DNA from: Heterohyrax brucei
Taxonomy: Eukaryota > Chordata > Mammalia > Hyracoidea > Procaviidae
NCBI GenBank assembly: GCA_028571685.1
Contig: CM053146.1
Coordinates: 116,721,431-116,785,430 of the forward strand
Length of the DNA: 64,000 nt
Direction: 5' to 3'
Shown here: positions 9,376 to 21,094 of the stretch, one piece after another
How positions within the stretch are numbered: position 1 is the first letter of the stretch
Layout of the letters: each line of letters opens with the position of its first letter
Position numbers and translations under genes: made by a program
Notes under the pieces: generated by a model
The model's input: the letters and a program-made list of their open reading frames with translations, nothing else
Databases searched by the model: none
Told to the model about the DNA's origin: nothing

Positions 9376-11444
9376 GGGCCAGGGTAGAACCATTAGGTAC
9401 AATGTATTTGGGCTTGACCAGGTCTTCAGGATCCACTTTAATTACCCAGATGAATTTTACTAATCACATCTTACTATCTATATAACAAGACCACTTTTGA
9501 TTTGTGTATTATAGAAACACTGTTTTTGAGCATAAACTCTCATATGTGAGAATTATGTATGCTAATGAATCTGAAAAATCCATACTTTATGTACTGTAGA
9601 TATAAAATCAGAAGTTTATCTTTGTAAATTGCCTAAGATGATGACAGAGAAGGGTGTTGGCTTAAGACTTTAAACAAAATCAAGGAAAGAAATAGTCTTA
9701 AGAGAAAAATGATCTGTATTCCTAAAGCACAGCCAATAGCTGAGGCAGGGGGCCCAGTGCGGACCATATGGGGAAGACAGAACCTCCGTCCTGGATGGGC
9801 TGCCTGGTGGCTTGGACTCGTGATTTACTCAGTAGGGTAGAGTCAGGACTCTTGAACTGAAACTCGAAAATCTGGACTCAGAATTCCCCTGACAGTGTTA
9901 TGTGTGGGTCCTCTGAAAGTTGAGGGCCTGGAGAGAGGAGCCTGACTCTTGCCCAGAAAAGTCCAAAGCAGGAAGATGCATGGAGTTGTTTCCAATGACA
10001 GCAAAAGAAAATAGCAGTCATGAGAGAGCTTTATGCTTCCAGATTTTGCTGGAGAAGGGGTGAAGACATGGATGCATAATGTTTCTTGTGGATTAAAGGA
10101 TGAACGGAAGTTAGTAGACTTGAGTCATCTTGAAATGTACATTCCCTAGAGGACGTCCTGCTGGAACCAGCAGCCCCAGCAGAAGAGACTCCATGGGATC
10201 TCCGCTGTCATCCTGACCCACAGCAGGTCAGGGATGGCTAAAGGGGTTGGAGAACCATGGCAAGTGGAATGGAGGATGGATGGTGGGGGTGGGTGGAGAG
10301 AATCCACAAAAGTCCCACATGTAAGGAAGAACAAAGCCACCAGTTGGTAGATCTTGCACCTTTATCCCTCGTCTTCTTCTCATCCTGAGCCTGGAGAAGC
10401 CAGAGGAAGCTCAGTGCATGGGGCACAAGGAGTGAAAGGAGAAAGAACATGGACAGGCAGCAGAGACCATATACCCCACCCACGCCTGCTGCTCTTCACT
10501 GAGCCAGGGGAGCGGGATAAGCCAGAAACCTTAAACCGGTGTAAGATGAATGTTTTGAGATTAGATCAGCAAAGAGATTTCTTAGTATCTGAAAATGAGA
10601 CCATTCTAATACCCAGGTGTGATAGAAATGGCTCTGGTATATGCCTGAGATATTCTTGCTGGACTGTGAAAGAGATCTGCCAAGGGAGAGAGGAAAACTG
10701 AGTTGTTTCCAGCCTAACCACTGATCTTATCCATACAATTCAATCACGTAATCAATCAGTTTTATCTTGTAGACGAGTCTTCCAAATGTAAAGGGACCAG
10801 TGGATTTCCTCTCCCTGCTCCTTTGTCCCCCAAAGGCTAGGCTCACTCTAGAACCTACTGCTATGTGTGTTTTTCTTTGAACTTCTGGTTGAGGAAACAT
10901 CCCCTGTCCCCCTTCGCTTGGTTTCCCATTTTAGGGCTGCTAGGAAGGACAGAGGATACTTTCTCCACAAATTGCTACCAACAGCCATGTGCTCCCTCTA
11001 GGTGACTTTATTAAACTTTTAGGATAAAGTCAGAAGCTGAAAGGAATAAACACCTAGAATTAGAAAAAAATATTTCCTGCAATAAAACATCCATTAATAC
11101 TGTCGATGATGGCATGTAACATTGCATGATGTGGGTCCCACACAAGATGTATTCAGCTGCCATTATTTATGTTCACCAGAGAAAAGACTATTTTGCTTAT
11201 TGCTTTATTTATGATTAGACAGCAGTCTCATGATAGGGTAATAATGATAACAAGATGAAGAATGGCAGTTTTGAGGTGCAAGTTGCTGGCTGTTTGTACA
11301 AAGCTCTGATGCGAACCCTAGACTGAAGTTTCTGGCAGATCCCAGAGGCAGGGAAGAAGTCTGTACTTTGCTCATGCATGTGGGGGGGGGGATGTTCAGG
11401 AAGGAAAAAGGGAGGATAAATTTATGCTGAATAAGACTCATATT
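9376..11444. other. Unique sequence, no gene recognised
   Basis: No repeat family recognised over about 2 kb. The longest reading frame here (10354-10701) has no recognisable domain and no splice or promoter context. A G run lies at 11382-11391. Confidence 0.5.
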
Positions 11445-11872
11445 GCCATGGTCTCTTCTATCACCTCATATGCATGTGAAAGCTGGATAATGAAAAAGGA
11501 AGACAGAAGAATTGACGCATTCAAATTGTATAGTGTTGGCAAAGAATACTGAATATGCCATGGGCTGCCGGAGGAATGAACAAACCAGTCTTAGAAGAAA
11601 TAGAACCAGAAGAGAGCACAGTGAGATTTTCACTTGTTTACTTTGGACACGTCACTGGGGAAGACCTATCGCCTGAAAAGGACATCCTGTTTGGAAAGGC
11701 AGAGAGAGCCACGGGAAATGAGGGCAAAGCTAAATGGACGGGCTGACACAGTAGCACAACACTGGACTCAAACACACCTGTGGTCATGAAGACGGCACAG
11801 GACCAGGGAGTGTTTCCTGTAATGCTGTATAACATCGCAGCCAAGAGCTGGAACCAACTCCCTGGTAACTAA
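11445..11872 (+). mobile_element. BovB/RTE LINE, 3' end fragment
   Basis: Encodes, with breaks, YACESWIMKKEDRRIDAFKL, then a YFGHVTGEDLSPEKDI block and a tail ending in ccctggtaactaacaac. This is the region after the reverse transcriptase in BovB. Confidence 0.85.
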
Positions 11873-13754
11873 CAACGGCAGGAAGAGTGGCCCAGGAGCC
11901 TCTCCTCTTCCTTTTACAGCCTGCTTTGCATGTAAGGCCAGAGGAGTGTTGAGGGCTCTGACAATCCTCCTTTGTTCTATCTCTCTACCCATTGAGAATT
12001 AATCATTACCAGAGCAACAAGGATCATTCCTGCTTGTGAAAATCCGCTTATATTGTTACTGAGAAACAGTATTTCCCTCCCAAAGTTGCAAAAATTTTAT
12101 CTCCCCAAGGGCTGACCTTGAGTGATCAACACCCTGTTTCCATCTTTTTCTTCCGGAACAGGGTTTGGTACTTGGCGTCTAAGTTCCCAGTGTTTCTGAG
12201 CCCTGGTCCAGCAAACAGAAAATGTATCCTTCCTGCTTGAGGGCCTAATTTTTTTTTTTTTTTTTTTGAGTGTCTGTAATCTTGGCAAACCTTTTTTTTT
12301 TTTTTTGTTTTTGGCTTTCACAAATGGTTAAAAGTACCTCAGAGCTAACGCTGGTGAATGAAGTTGCCGTAACTGAGTTAGACTACTGTTGGTCAAAATG
12401 TGAGCATAAAGAGATAATTTTCTCTTAAGTTGTATAAACTAGTTCCGAAAACAATTCTGAAAGACAAGGATATCGAATCATGAGAATAGGTATATAGTAA
12501 GTCTCTGAGGAAACTATCTGAAGCCCAAATCCATGTATATAAAATATAATGATAGTGACTGTTTTAAAAGCATTTATCCCAAAGGTGAATCAAATAAAAC
12601 AACCCAACTTTATATGAGGTATTTATTATGCCAGTTTTATAGACAAATAAACTCAGATTTAGATTTACCAGCCACGGGCCTTTGAGCACATTATTGAACT
12701 TTTTGGATTAGATTCCAGAGTCTTACATCACGTATTACATAACTTTGTACCAATCAAACAGACTACCCCAAACCCTCTGTCTTCACAAGGTCAATTTTAA
12801 GCAACTGTCTTATCAATTCTCATTAATTTTTGTACGGGGATATGATGATAGCGGCACACTATATGGAGACCTTTTTTTAAAGTTTTGAATGAATTCTAGC
12901 ATGGAAGAAAGAGTCCTTTATTCTTTTTTATATTTTGAACTGCAGGGAAGCTGCAGAGAGAGAAGAAAGGCCACTGAACTGAGGATGAGATGGTTCGAGT
13001 TTCAGCTACCAACTTGGTCATTTAAATTCTCTGGTCCTTGGTTTCCTCAACTATATAACCAGGCGGTTGGTTGGGTTAGACCTTCCCTAAGACCTTCTCA
13101 GCTCTCCCTTCTTTACCAGTACTTAACACAAGTGCAGATTTTCAATTCCAACTTTTGGTCAACTGTTCTACCCATAGCCCCAACCCATGGTTTAAGCTCA
13201 GAGAAAAGCAGGCTGTTTTACCAGGCTTAAGAATATTCAGTGCTTCCTAAATCAAACCCACCATGAAAATATACTGCAAAAATAAGTAAGTAAATAAATA
13301 AAAGGGTTAAAGTGTTGGTGTATGGGATTTAATGAGCTCCATATGCCTGACCTCTGCAAAGAAATGGTTTTGGGAACTAGAGCTGTGAAAGAATCAGAGG
13401 GCATGAGCATCTGATGTGAGTTACTGGGAGTGAAGAGAATCGACCGCATTCTTGTGTGATTGCCAAGCCTGGGAAAGTAGAAACACTGTGTAATCCATGT
13501 GCTCACCTTCTGAGATAATGCTTACAGTCATCAGGAAGTGTGGAGTCAGCAGACCCTGACTTCCTTCCTGAGCCTCTCACAGGCTTCTCATACCCCTGTG
13601 CCCGCTGGGTTTAGGTCTGCTCTTTAGAAAGCTAGGTCTCCCGATGGATGTGTCCATGACTTGATGAGCCACTTGAGTCTACTCTGCTCTCCTAAAGGTC
13701 TCTGCCTAAAACCCAGATTTGACAATGGCATTCTGCTCCCTTATCTAAAAATTC
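11873..13754. other. Mostly unique sequence; poly-T runs
   Basis: Two T runs at about 12249-12268 and 12291-12306. A possible weak reverse MIR at 12610-12740 (a ttttatagacaaataaactc block). Otherwise nothing recognised. Confidence 0.45.
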
Positions 13755-14195
13755 AGGAATGCCCATTGCTCACATATACACTGTGTATGTCAAGTTGGAC
13801 CTGAATGGTCTCTTGAGATTTATTCCCTGTGTTGGCCATTATTCCCTATTCCTGGCAATCTGTGTTCTAGCCATTTGGAATTCTTCATCAGCGTTCCAAA
13901 CTTGTCTCTCAAAGACTTTCACCATGTTTTGTGCTGTGCAGAATCCCTACCAGTTCCTCTCAACCCCCAAACCTCCTGTGTCAATGCAGCTTGAACAGTA
14001 TCTTCCCAGGGATGTCTGTCCTGACTTGTTCCTGCCCCCAGGTAATCTTTGCTATTCTCTGTTCCTGTAACCCTTAGATACAGTCAGGGCTAAAAGGAAG
14101 TGGAAACTTTTGTAAATGAAAATGTATCTGATTCAACCCTTTATTTACCAGAGAAGTAGTTCTCAATAAATGTATGTTGAATGAACAAACAAATG
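13755..14195 (+). repeat. L2 LINE 3' end
   Basis: Runs through the typical L2 order: a C/T-rich stretch with gtctgtcctgacttgttcct, then the terminal tctcaataaatgtatgttga. Old and diverged. Confidence 0.65.
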
Positions 14196-14256
14196 AATGG
14201 GTAGAAAGCCCTCTGGAGGCAGCAGGGTCTGAGTATTTTAGAGTTTCTCCATCATA

Positions 14257-14811
14257 TGAGGCCTGCCAATTAAGTTTGTGAACTCATCCTAGAAAAAGTG
14301 CTATATGCCTCATTAAGGAATATCACTATGGTCACCTTCAAAGTGGCCCTTGGGAAGCTATGTACCAATGTCAGCACCTATTCCACCCTTAGAAGCAAAT
14401 TTGGAGTTCTTTTTCTGGAGTGGTCATCAGAGCTGTGGTCGTATTAACTTTGATGTCCTGAATGGCATCCAAATGTCTTCCTTTCAATATCTTGTTTATC
14501 TTTGGGTAAAAACGTCACTGGGGGCCAGATCTGGTGTGTAGGGAGGGTGTTCCAATACAGGTGTTCGTGTGCTGTCTAAAATCTCCCTTGCAGACAACTG
14601 TACAATGAAGTTCATGAACTTGCCACTGTGCCACCACCTGCAATGGCCATTCCAGACAGAGTTCCAAAATTGCTTTGAAGGCTGGTCTAGGCACTGGCAT
14701 TGGTTCACGTCTCCCCAAGAGGAGTACTTCACAGGTGACCATGGTGATATTCTGCCATGAGGTATGCAGTGCTTAGAAAATAAAATTCTCGAACTTAATT
14801 TTTGGACCTCG
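14257..14811 (-). mobile_element. mariner-derived palindromic element, copy 2
   Basis: Flanked by TA at 14255-14256 and 14812-14813, as expected for mariner. Left end gaggcctgccaattaagttt; right end in reverse gaggtccaaaaattaagttc; arms of about 175 bp pair. The minus strand encodes PVLEHPPYTPDLAPSD, the third catalytic Asp region of mariner transposase, then TQR where the frame breaks. Confidence 0.9.
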
Positions 14812-14953
14812 TATTCCTCTGATTGTCTCATGTATCATAATTGACATCCATCAAGTTTTTATGCTATAGTTACATCCTTTCTGAAGGCTTCTTTTCAAAG
14901 GTAGGTAGGGGTAAAAAAAGACATTCCATGGACCTCAGGAAGTTGCTGTAAGA

Positions 14954-15113
14954 CCGCTAACAAAGGCACCAACTGGCGGGTGTTGTCATCTCCGTAGCGC
15001 GCTGTTGCTCCCTGAGCTCCCAAAGCTGTGGGGGGCGTTGTCCTTTCAGGGCGCTTTGAATGACGTCGTTTTCTACGCGCACTTCTGCAGACAGCTCTCA
15101 CAGATTGTAAACC
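14954..15113. other. Small CpG cluster with a CRE-like site
   Basis: Twelve CpG dinucleotides in 160 bp within otherwise CpG-poor DNA. It contains tgacgtcg at 15061-15068, one base from the CRE palindrome. Too short for a standard CpG island; no gene start recognised beside it. Confidence 0.45.
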
Positions 15114-15268
15114 GCACAGAGGCCATAATCAAGTTCTTCTGTTATAGAATGGGCACTTAATTCTGGTCTTTTTATTCTTATGTTTATTTCCCAAACCTTG
15201 AGCAATCCAGTTATGTATCAGCACCTATCTTCTTCAGTTTTCAAAAACTGAAGAATATTTAGACTTTG

Positions 15269-15424
15269 GGGTGGCACAGTGGTTAAAAACTTGGCTGCTA
15301 ACGAAAAATTTGGCCATTGGAATCCACCAGGTGCTTGTTGGAAACCTCTGAGCTCTTCTCTGTCACGTAGGGTCACTTGGAGTCGGAATCAATTCATTGG
15401 CAACAGATTTGGTATGGTTTTAGA
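15269..15424 (+). repeat. AfroSINE
   Basis: Head ggtggcacagtggttaaaaa, B-box-like region ggaatccaccagg, tail ggagtcggaatcaattcatt. Confidence 0.88.
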
Positions 15425-15484
15425 CAGCCTTTGGTGATCTGCAATAACAACTCATAAGAACTGGTAGTAACACTTTAGTGGATG

Positions 15485-15665
15485 GGGTGGTTTTCCAACA
15501 CACGGTCCCGTGTGATCCTTATAACACACTAGCTAAATGGAATGAGCAGAATTTAAAATGTCTGTTTCTAGAGACGAGTAACCTGAAGCTTGTAGAGTAT
15601 GAGTGATTGGCTCAAAGTCATGTAGCTATGAAATGACAATACCAAGGCCTCAATCAGTCATCACG
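15485..15665 (-). repeat. MIR SINE
   Basis: Diverged reverse MIR: a gatccttataacacac block, a gagacgagtaacctgaagc block and a gctcaaagtcatgtagct block. Confidence 0.6.
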
Positions 15666-15737
15666 AGAGGATTTATTCAGTCACCCTCACTTTTCAATTA
15701 CAGGTATTTCTAAATGCAGGTGCACACATATTACTGG

Positions 15738-15942
15738 TTAGGCAGTTGCCGTGAAGTCCACGCCGATGCATGACAGGTCCATAGGCACCACAGTAGAGCT
15801 GTGATCTGTAGAGTTTTCAGGGACTTATTTATCGGAAGCAGACCACGAGGACTCCCTTCTGAGGCGTCTCTAGGTGGACCCCAACCTCCAATCTCTCGAC
15901 TAGCAACCGAGCGCATTCACTGCTTGCACCATCCCACGGACC
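15738..15942 (-). repeat. AfroSINE
   Basis: Long form in reverse with a cggaagcagaccacgaggac block, then tctcgactagcaaccgagcg and a caccatcccacggacc head. CpG content is higher than in most copies here. Confidence 0.8.
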
Positions 15943-16618
15943 TTGTAGCACTCCGGTTTGGAGCTATCTTTGAAAATGTCTAACCTCTCAGAGCAAATGT
16001 CCTTCTTGGGAATTGTACATTTCGCTGTTATTCTGGGAACTTCGGTGGGACATTTTCACGCCCATTAGCATCTGTGAGAGAACATGGGATTAAGAAAGGA
16101 AAGCAATGACAATCGTCCATTCATTTGATTAAACACTGGGTGCAGAATGGCATCAGAACTACTTGAGACAGACACAGGGTCGGGGAGTGTGGGCTTTTTT
16201 TTTTTTTTTTAAATCCAGACTGTTCCACTTCTCTATTCTCAGAGAGATTCAAGAGTGCAGACAGTAATAAGAAGATATATAGTGATTCCATTATTTGACT
16301 ACCGAGATTCTCTTCAGAAAAGGTGAGGGTGATCAACATGTTTGGAGCTGAGCTAAAAGCCAGTGAGCAATTTAAATGCAGTAAATTGGGTATTCCCTGC
16401 ACTGCCTGCTGCACTGCCTGCTCTTGTTGCAACAATGGAATTGGAGGGTTTAAAACACAGCTTGTTCTGAAATGATGCATGAGTTCCCCAAAACCTAGTT
16501 TAACATATTGCTGGAATAATGTATATGAGATGGTTAAAAATGAAAGTAGGAAAAAAAAACCTTTAACACCCTTAGAGGAATTTGCAATTCATAAAGTTGC
16601 TGCCAATTTTGCATTATA

Positions 16619-16632
16619 GTTGCCATGGTAAC
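16619..16632. promoter_or_regulatory. RFX/X-box palindrome
   Basis: gttgccatggtaac is an exact two-half-site match to the RFX-family palindrome GTTGCC-AT-GGTAAC. Binding is not shown. Confidence 0.55.
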
Positions 16633-16849
16633 CATGCTAGGCTTCTGCTGAAATGTTTCTCAGAAGGGGAAGGAATGGTATATAATAAGCTCTTCAAGCG
16701 TAATTTTTTTTATTGTAGTTGAATTAGTGTGTAATTCTTATGTGAACGTTTTAGTAATACATGAACATGCACTCTGGTTATGATTCTGATTTCTTATCTT
16801 TGTATGTTTAGGCAATGTATGAAAAGTCGCTGACTGTTATCAACACTTG

Positions 16850-16903
16850 GTAATTAATTATGAAAATAATAACAAAAAGCACTATCAACAGTAATTAATT
16901 ATA
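16850..16903. promoter_or_regulatory. Paired homeodomain-type palindromes
   Basis: taattaatta occurs at 16851-16860 and again at 16892-16901, 41 bp apart, each followed by an AT-rich run of similar sequence. TAATTA is the core of many homeodomain sites. Confidence 0.4.
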
Positions 16904-17382
16904 AAAGGGAAAACAAAAAAAGTGTTTCAAACCTGACTGTAGTAAATTTCCAAAACAGAAGCATTGGCTTGCTTATTGATTCAAAGTACATTCAGCTAAG
17001 CTGTTAGGTGACGCTCATGAGCTCCCTCTTGCTCCCTCTTAGTCCTTTTCCTCAGAAGAGTCCTATATTTTGAGTAAATGAAGTATCAAACAGAGCAGGT
17101 TTTGTGGACCAATTAGATCGAAATAATAGTTTCATTTGCCCATTTAGAGAGCAAGCTATTTTTAAATGGTAATTGACTCTTTTATTCTTCTTTATTCAGC
17201 TTCTCTGGAGCCAGTCTAACAGCTGAGGCTGAGCCATGCTTATCTGGACATAGAGCTAAAGTCATTTAGGGTTTGATCCTGTGTGCATTAGTTTTGAGTA
17301 GAGAAGAGAGCTAGGCTTTGGAGTCAAACAGCGCTCCATTTGCACTCCACCTCTGCATTTTACTGGCTCTGGCCTTGGAGGG

Positions 17383-17509
17383 AAGAAGCCCAGGGGATGC
17401 AGTGGTTAAACACTTGATCACTAACTGGAAGGTTACAAGTTCAAACCTACCAGTGGCTCCAAGGAAGAAGGATGTGACAGTCTGCTTCTGTAAAGATTAT
17501 AGCCTCGGG
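17383..17509 (+). repeat. AfroSINE, 5' half
   Basis: Head ggatgcagtggttaaacact, B-box-like ggttacaagttcaaacc, then cagtctgcttctgtaaagat. Cut by the L1 at 17510-19136; the remainder is at 19137-19240. Confidence 0.9.
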
Positions 17510-18673
17510 GTATGAACAGACACAGCACCAAAGAAGACACTCAGGCAGCTACTAGACAAACGAAGAAATGCTCACAGTCATTAGCTATGAGAGAAATGCA
17601 AATCAAAACTCCCATGAGGTATCATTTCACCCCAACATTACTGGCACTAGTGAAGCAGACAGAAAATAATGAACGTTGGAGAGGTTGCAGGGAGATTGGA
17701 ACTCTTAGCTCCTGCTGGTGGGAGTATGGAAAGTGATACAACTGCTATGGAAAAAGATATGGAGCCTCCTCAAAAAGCTGGAAGTAGAAGTACTGTATGA
17801 TCCAGCAATCCCACTCCTAGAAATAATTCCTAGAGCTATAAGAGCCATCACACAAAGAGACACATGTACACCCATGTTCATTGCCACATGATTCACAGTA
17901 GCAAAAAGGTAGAAACAAGTCTCCCTCAGCAGAAGAATGTATGTACAAATTACGGTACACACACACAATAAAATACGATGCAACAACGAAGAACAGTCAT
18001 GAATCTTGCAACAGGAGTGGATACGGAGGTCCTCGTGCTGAGTGGAACAAATCAACCCCAAAAGGACAAATACAGTAGGAGACCACTGTTATAAAAACCC
18101 AAGAACATTTTTATGGAAAAAAAGCAATCTTTCATGGCTTTGAGGGAGGGGAGGAATAAGGAGTAGAAATCACTAACCAGATAGCAAAGTGTTAACTTTG
18201 GTGAAAGGGAAAGACAATGTACAATACAGGGAAAGGCAGTGCAGCTTGACCAAAGCAAAGTCACAGGAGCTTCCTAGACAAATCCAGACACCTTGAGGGA
18301 CCTAGTCCCTGGGACTGAGGGCTGGGGACCCTTGTCTCAGTGAAAGTCTAGGTCAATTGGCATAAACATAGCTTGTAAGGAAACTGTTCTCCATCCCACT
18401 TTGGTAAATAGCATCTGGTATCTCAAAAGCTTGCAGTCACTGTCTAGGATACAGGTACTGGCTCCATCTTGTCTGAAAGGAAGGAGGATGAAGAAAACCA
18501 AGAAATAAGGAAAATATTGGCTCACAGGACTAATAGACCACATGAACTGCAGCCTACACCAGTCTGAGCCCAGAAGAACTAGATGGTGCCGGGCTACCAG
18601 CAGCAACTACTCGGACGAGGATTATAGCAGAGGGTTCTGGACAGAGTGGGGGAAAAGTGTAAAACAAAATTCA

Positions 18674-18738
<65 letters not shown>

Positions 18739-19136
18739 CAGACTTACTGTTTTCACAGAGACTGGAGAAACTCCTGAGGGTATGGCCCCTGGACACCCTG
18801 TTAATTCAGAACTCAAAACACTCCCAAAGTTCACCTTCAGCTAAAATCAAGCAGCCCTACAGAACAAACAACAGCACACATGAGTAATGTGTTCCTTAGG
18901 TTAATCAAGTACATAACACCAAATGAGCACTGCCTGCTCAAAATAAAAATGAGAAGGCAGGAAAGTGCAGGAAAACTGGATGAATGAACAGAGGGAACAT
19001 GGGTAGAAGAGGGAGAGTGCTGACCCAATGATGGAATTACAACAAATGCCACTGAACAATTTGTGCTTAAACTTTTGAATGAAAAACTAAACTGCTCTGT
19101 AAAGTTTCGCATAAAGCACAATTAAAAAAAAAAAAA
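17510..19136 (+). mobile_element. 5'-truncated L1 inserted in an AfroSINE
   Basis: Begins in the last part of ORF2 (blocks like GNANQNS-PHEVSFHPN, WWEYGK and TCTPMFIA, now full of stops). It continues through a long 3' UTR with gaagaactagatggtgccgg and ends in a 13-bp A run at 19124-19136. aaagattatagcct before and aaagattacagcct after form the target-site duplication. Confidence 0.92.
18677..18736 (+). repeat. (TC)16(AC)14 microsatellite
   Basis: Uninterrupted TC repeats at 18677-18708 pass directly into AC repeats at 18709-18736, inside the L1 3' UTR. It explains the low-complexity reading frames on both strands. Confidence 0.97.
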
Positions 19137-19240
19137 GATTACAGCCTTGGAAACCTCATGGGGCTGCTCTACTCTCTCCTATAGGGTTGCTATGATTCAA
19201 AATTGACTTGATAGCAACATGATTGGTTTTTTCCTTGGTT
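19137..19240 (+). repeat. AfroSINE, 3' half
   Basis: Resumes with gattacagccttggaaacc and continues to gctatgattcaaaattgact, completing the copy interrupted at 17509. Confidence 0.88.
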
Positions 19241-19369
19241 TTGAACTTGGAAGTCACTTAACATCAGCTTCTTCATTTGTAGAAAAGGGTTATTCAGCCT
19301 CTCTTGCAGTGTGTGTTGGGTTGTAGGTAACTGGGCATGAAACAGCCCCAACTCTGGCACGCAGTGTAT

Positions 19370-19409
19370 TAGTTTTTTATTGTTGCCATAATAAGTTACT
19401 AAAAACATA
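19370..19409 (+). repeat. Ancient mammalian repeat, left piece
   Basis: gtgtattagttttttattgt... resembles a widespread old mammalian repeat that begins with tattagtttcctattgctgc. It continues at 19753. Confidence 0.55.
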
Positions 19410-19419
19410 AAAAAAAATG

Positions 19420-19569
19420 CCAAATCAGTTACCCTCAGGGGTTTTCATGACTGTGAACTTTCAGGAGCAGATCACCAGGCCTTTTTTCTGAAGTAACTTG
19501 GGTGGGTTTGAAGCAATACCCCTTCAGCTAGCAGCTGAGTGTTTAACTGTTTACCCTGCCAGGGATCCT
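19420..19569 (-). repeat. AfroSINE, first of two at one site
   Basis: Reverse long form: a tgactgtgaactttcaggag block, gggtgggtttgaagcaatac, then agctagcagctgagtgttta and a ccctgccagggatcc head. Confidence 0.8.
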
Positions 19570-19591
19570 ACCACAAACTTAAAAAAAGGAA

Positions 19592-19752
19592 AAAACAAAC
19601 CCACTGCCATCAGGTTGATTCAGACTCACAGCAAGGTTATAGGACAGAGTAGAACTGCTCCATAGAGTTTCCAAAGAGCACCTGATGGATTTGAACTGCT
19701 GACCTTCTGGTTAGCACCGGTAGCACTTAACTACTATGAAACCAGCGCTTCC
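19592..19752 (-). repeat. AfroSINE, second of two at one site
   Basis: Reverse short form: aacccactgccatcaggttg, gagtagaactgctccataga, then ttaactactatgaaaccagc. Confidence 0.9.
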
Positions 19753-20245
19753 GCCACTAACTCAGAGGCTTAAAATAACAAATTTATAATAGCGTGGTTA
19801 TGGACAATATAAGTAAAAAAAAAAAAAAAGAAAGAAAGAAAGCTTTAATGGGCTAAAATCAAGATGTTGGCAAGGCTGCATTCATTTCCGGAAGCTCTAG
19901 AAGAGAATCAGTTTTGTTTTTCATTTTCCAGCTTCTAGAGGATTCCAAAATTCCTAGACTCACAATATTGCTTTTTTGTCCTCAAAACTAGCAATGGACA
20001 GTTTAGTCTTTCTCATATCTCTTCACTCTAACATTAAATCTTCTTCCCTCTTCTGCTTTTTAGGGTCCTTTTAATTATGTTGGTCCAGCTGGATAATCCA
20101 GGATAATCTCTCTATCAGCTAATCAGCACACTGAACTGTATCTGCAACCCTAATTCCCTCTTGCCATGTAACATAACCTATTCATAAATGCTTGGCTAGG
20201 ATAAAGACATCTTTGAGGGCTTCACACTACCTACTATGCACAATA
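19753..20245 (+). repeat. Ancient mammalian repeat, right piece
   Basis: Resumes with an actcagaggcttaaaataac block, then gggctaaaatcaagatgttg, cttctagaggattcc and gataatccaggataatctct. The order matches one old dispersed element; I cannot assign its class with certainty. Confidence 0.55.
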
Positions 20246-20739
20246 ATCACAGATAAATGGTAATGATATAATTTTCCATGATTATTCTTTTTAGAATTAG
20301 TAATGGTAGTACTTATCCAAGCTGCCCTGAAGGGAATCCATCAGGAATTGATAGAAAAAAAGAAGCTGCTATCATGCAGAACTGCCTTAATCAAGTGCTG
20401 GTCTACCTAAATGCAATTCTCTATATTCTGACGGGTTATTAATAGCTGGAATCCATATCTGGAGAGCCACCACTAGGACAGTCTCATTTCCCAAATGTTT
20501 TGCTTTATTATGGTGTTAATAATGAAGTATTTATTTTATTACCATTATTTTTAAAGATTATTTTCTCAAAATGCACCGATTTCTAGGGCACAGGAGTTGC
20601 CTCTCAAGAGTAGAAGCTTACAGGATACAGATGAGAGAGTCTGGAGATGACAGAGGGCGTCCTTTATAATGCTTTTCGAAGGGTTGGTGTCTCCACACTG
20701 CAGAGGAAGGTTGGGATTTTTCAGACCTATAAGGAAGCA
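20246..20739. other. Unique sequence, no gene recognised
   Basis: About 0.5 kb with no recognised repeat and no long reading frame. Confidence 0.45.
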
Positions 20740-20908
20740 CAGAAACCCTGGTGACATAGTGGTTATAGTGCTATGCCTGGTCACCAAAAGCTTGGCAGTT
20801 TGAATCCACCAGGTGCTCCTTGGAAACTCTATGGAACAGTTCTACTCTCTTCTATTGGGTCACTAGGAGTCAAACTCAACTCGACGGCAGTGGGTTGCAT
20901 TTTTGGTT
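20740..20908 (+). repeat. AfroSINE
   Basis: agaaaccctggtgacatagt head, gcagtttgaatccaccaggt, then ctcaactcgacggcagtggg tail. Confidence 0.92.
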
Positions 20909-20921
20909 TATAAGAAAATGC

Positions 20922-21094
20922 TGTTTCCTGGTGGCACCGTGGTTAATCACTTAGCTGCTAGACAAAAAGTGGGCAGTGTGAACCCACCAGCTGCTCTATG
21001 GGCAAAAAACATGACAGTCTGCTTTGGTAAAGATTACAGACTTGGAAAAACCTACCTGTCACTGTAAGTCAGAATTGACTTAAAGACAATGGGT
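20922..21094 (+). repeat. AfroSINE
   Basis: Starts 14 bp after the previous copy. tggtggcaccgtggttaatc head, cagtctgctttggtaaagat middle, gtcagaattgacttaaagac tail. Confidence 0.88.

Larger units (their letters stand above)
15943..17382. other. Repeat-poor block, candidate conserved noncoding DNA
   Basis: No interspersed repeat recognised over about 1.4 kb except a T run at 16197-16210. It contains an RFX-type palindrome (16619-16632) and two copies of taattaatta (16851-16860 and 16892-16901) in an AT-rich stretch. Confidence 0.45.

Noticed and set aside
10354-10701. 115-codon reading frame
   Set aside because: No recognisable domain, no promoter or splice context, and composition like its flanks.
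14895-15101. 68-codon frame with a basic start, considered as a histone or ribosomal retrocopy
   Set aside because: I could not match its order of residues to any family; the CpG cluster explains the basic residues.
18542-18844. Reading frame with long Ser-Leu and Thr-His repeats
   Set aside because: It is the translated (TC)n(AC)n microsatellite in an L1 3' UTR.
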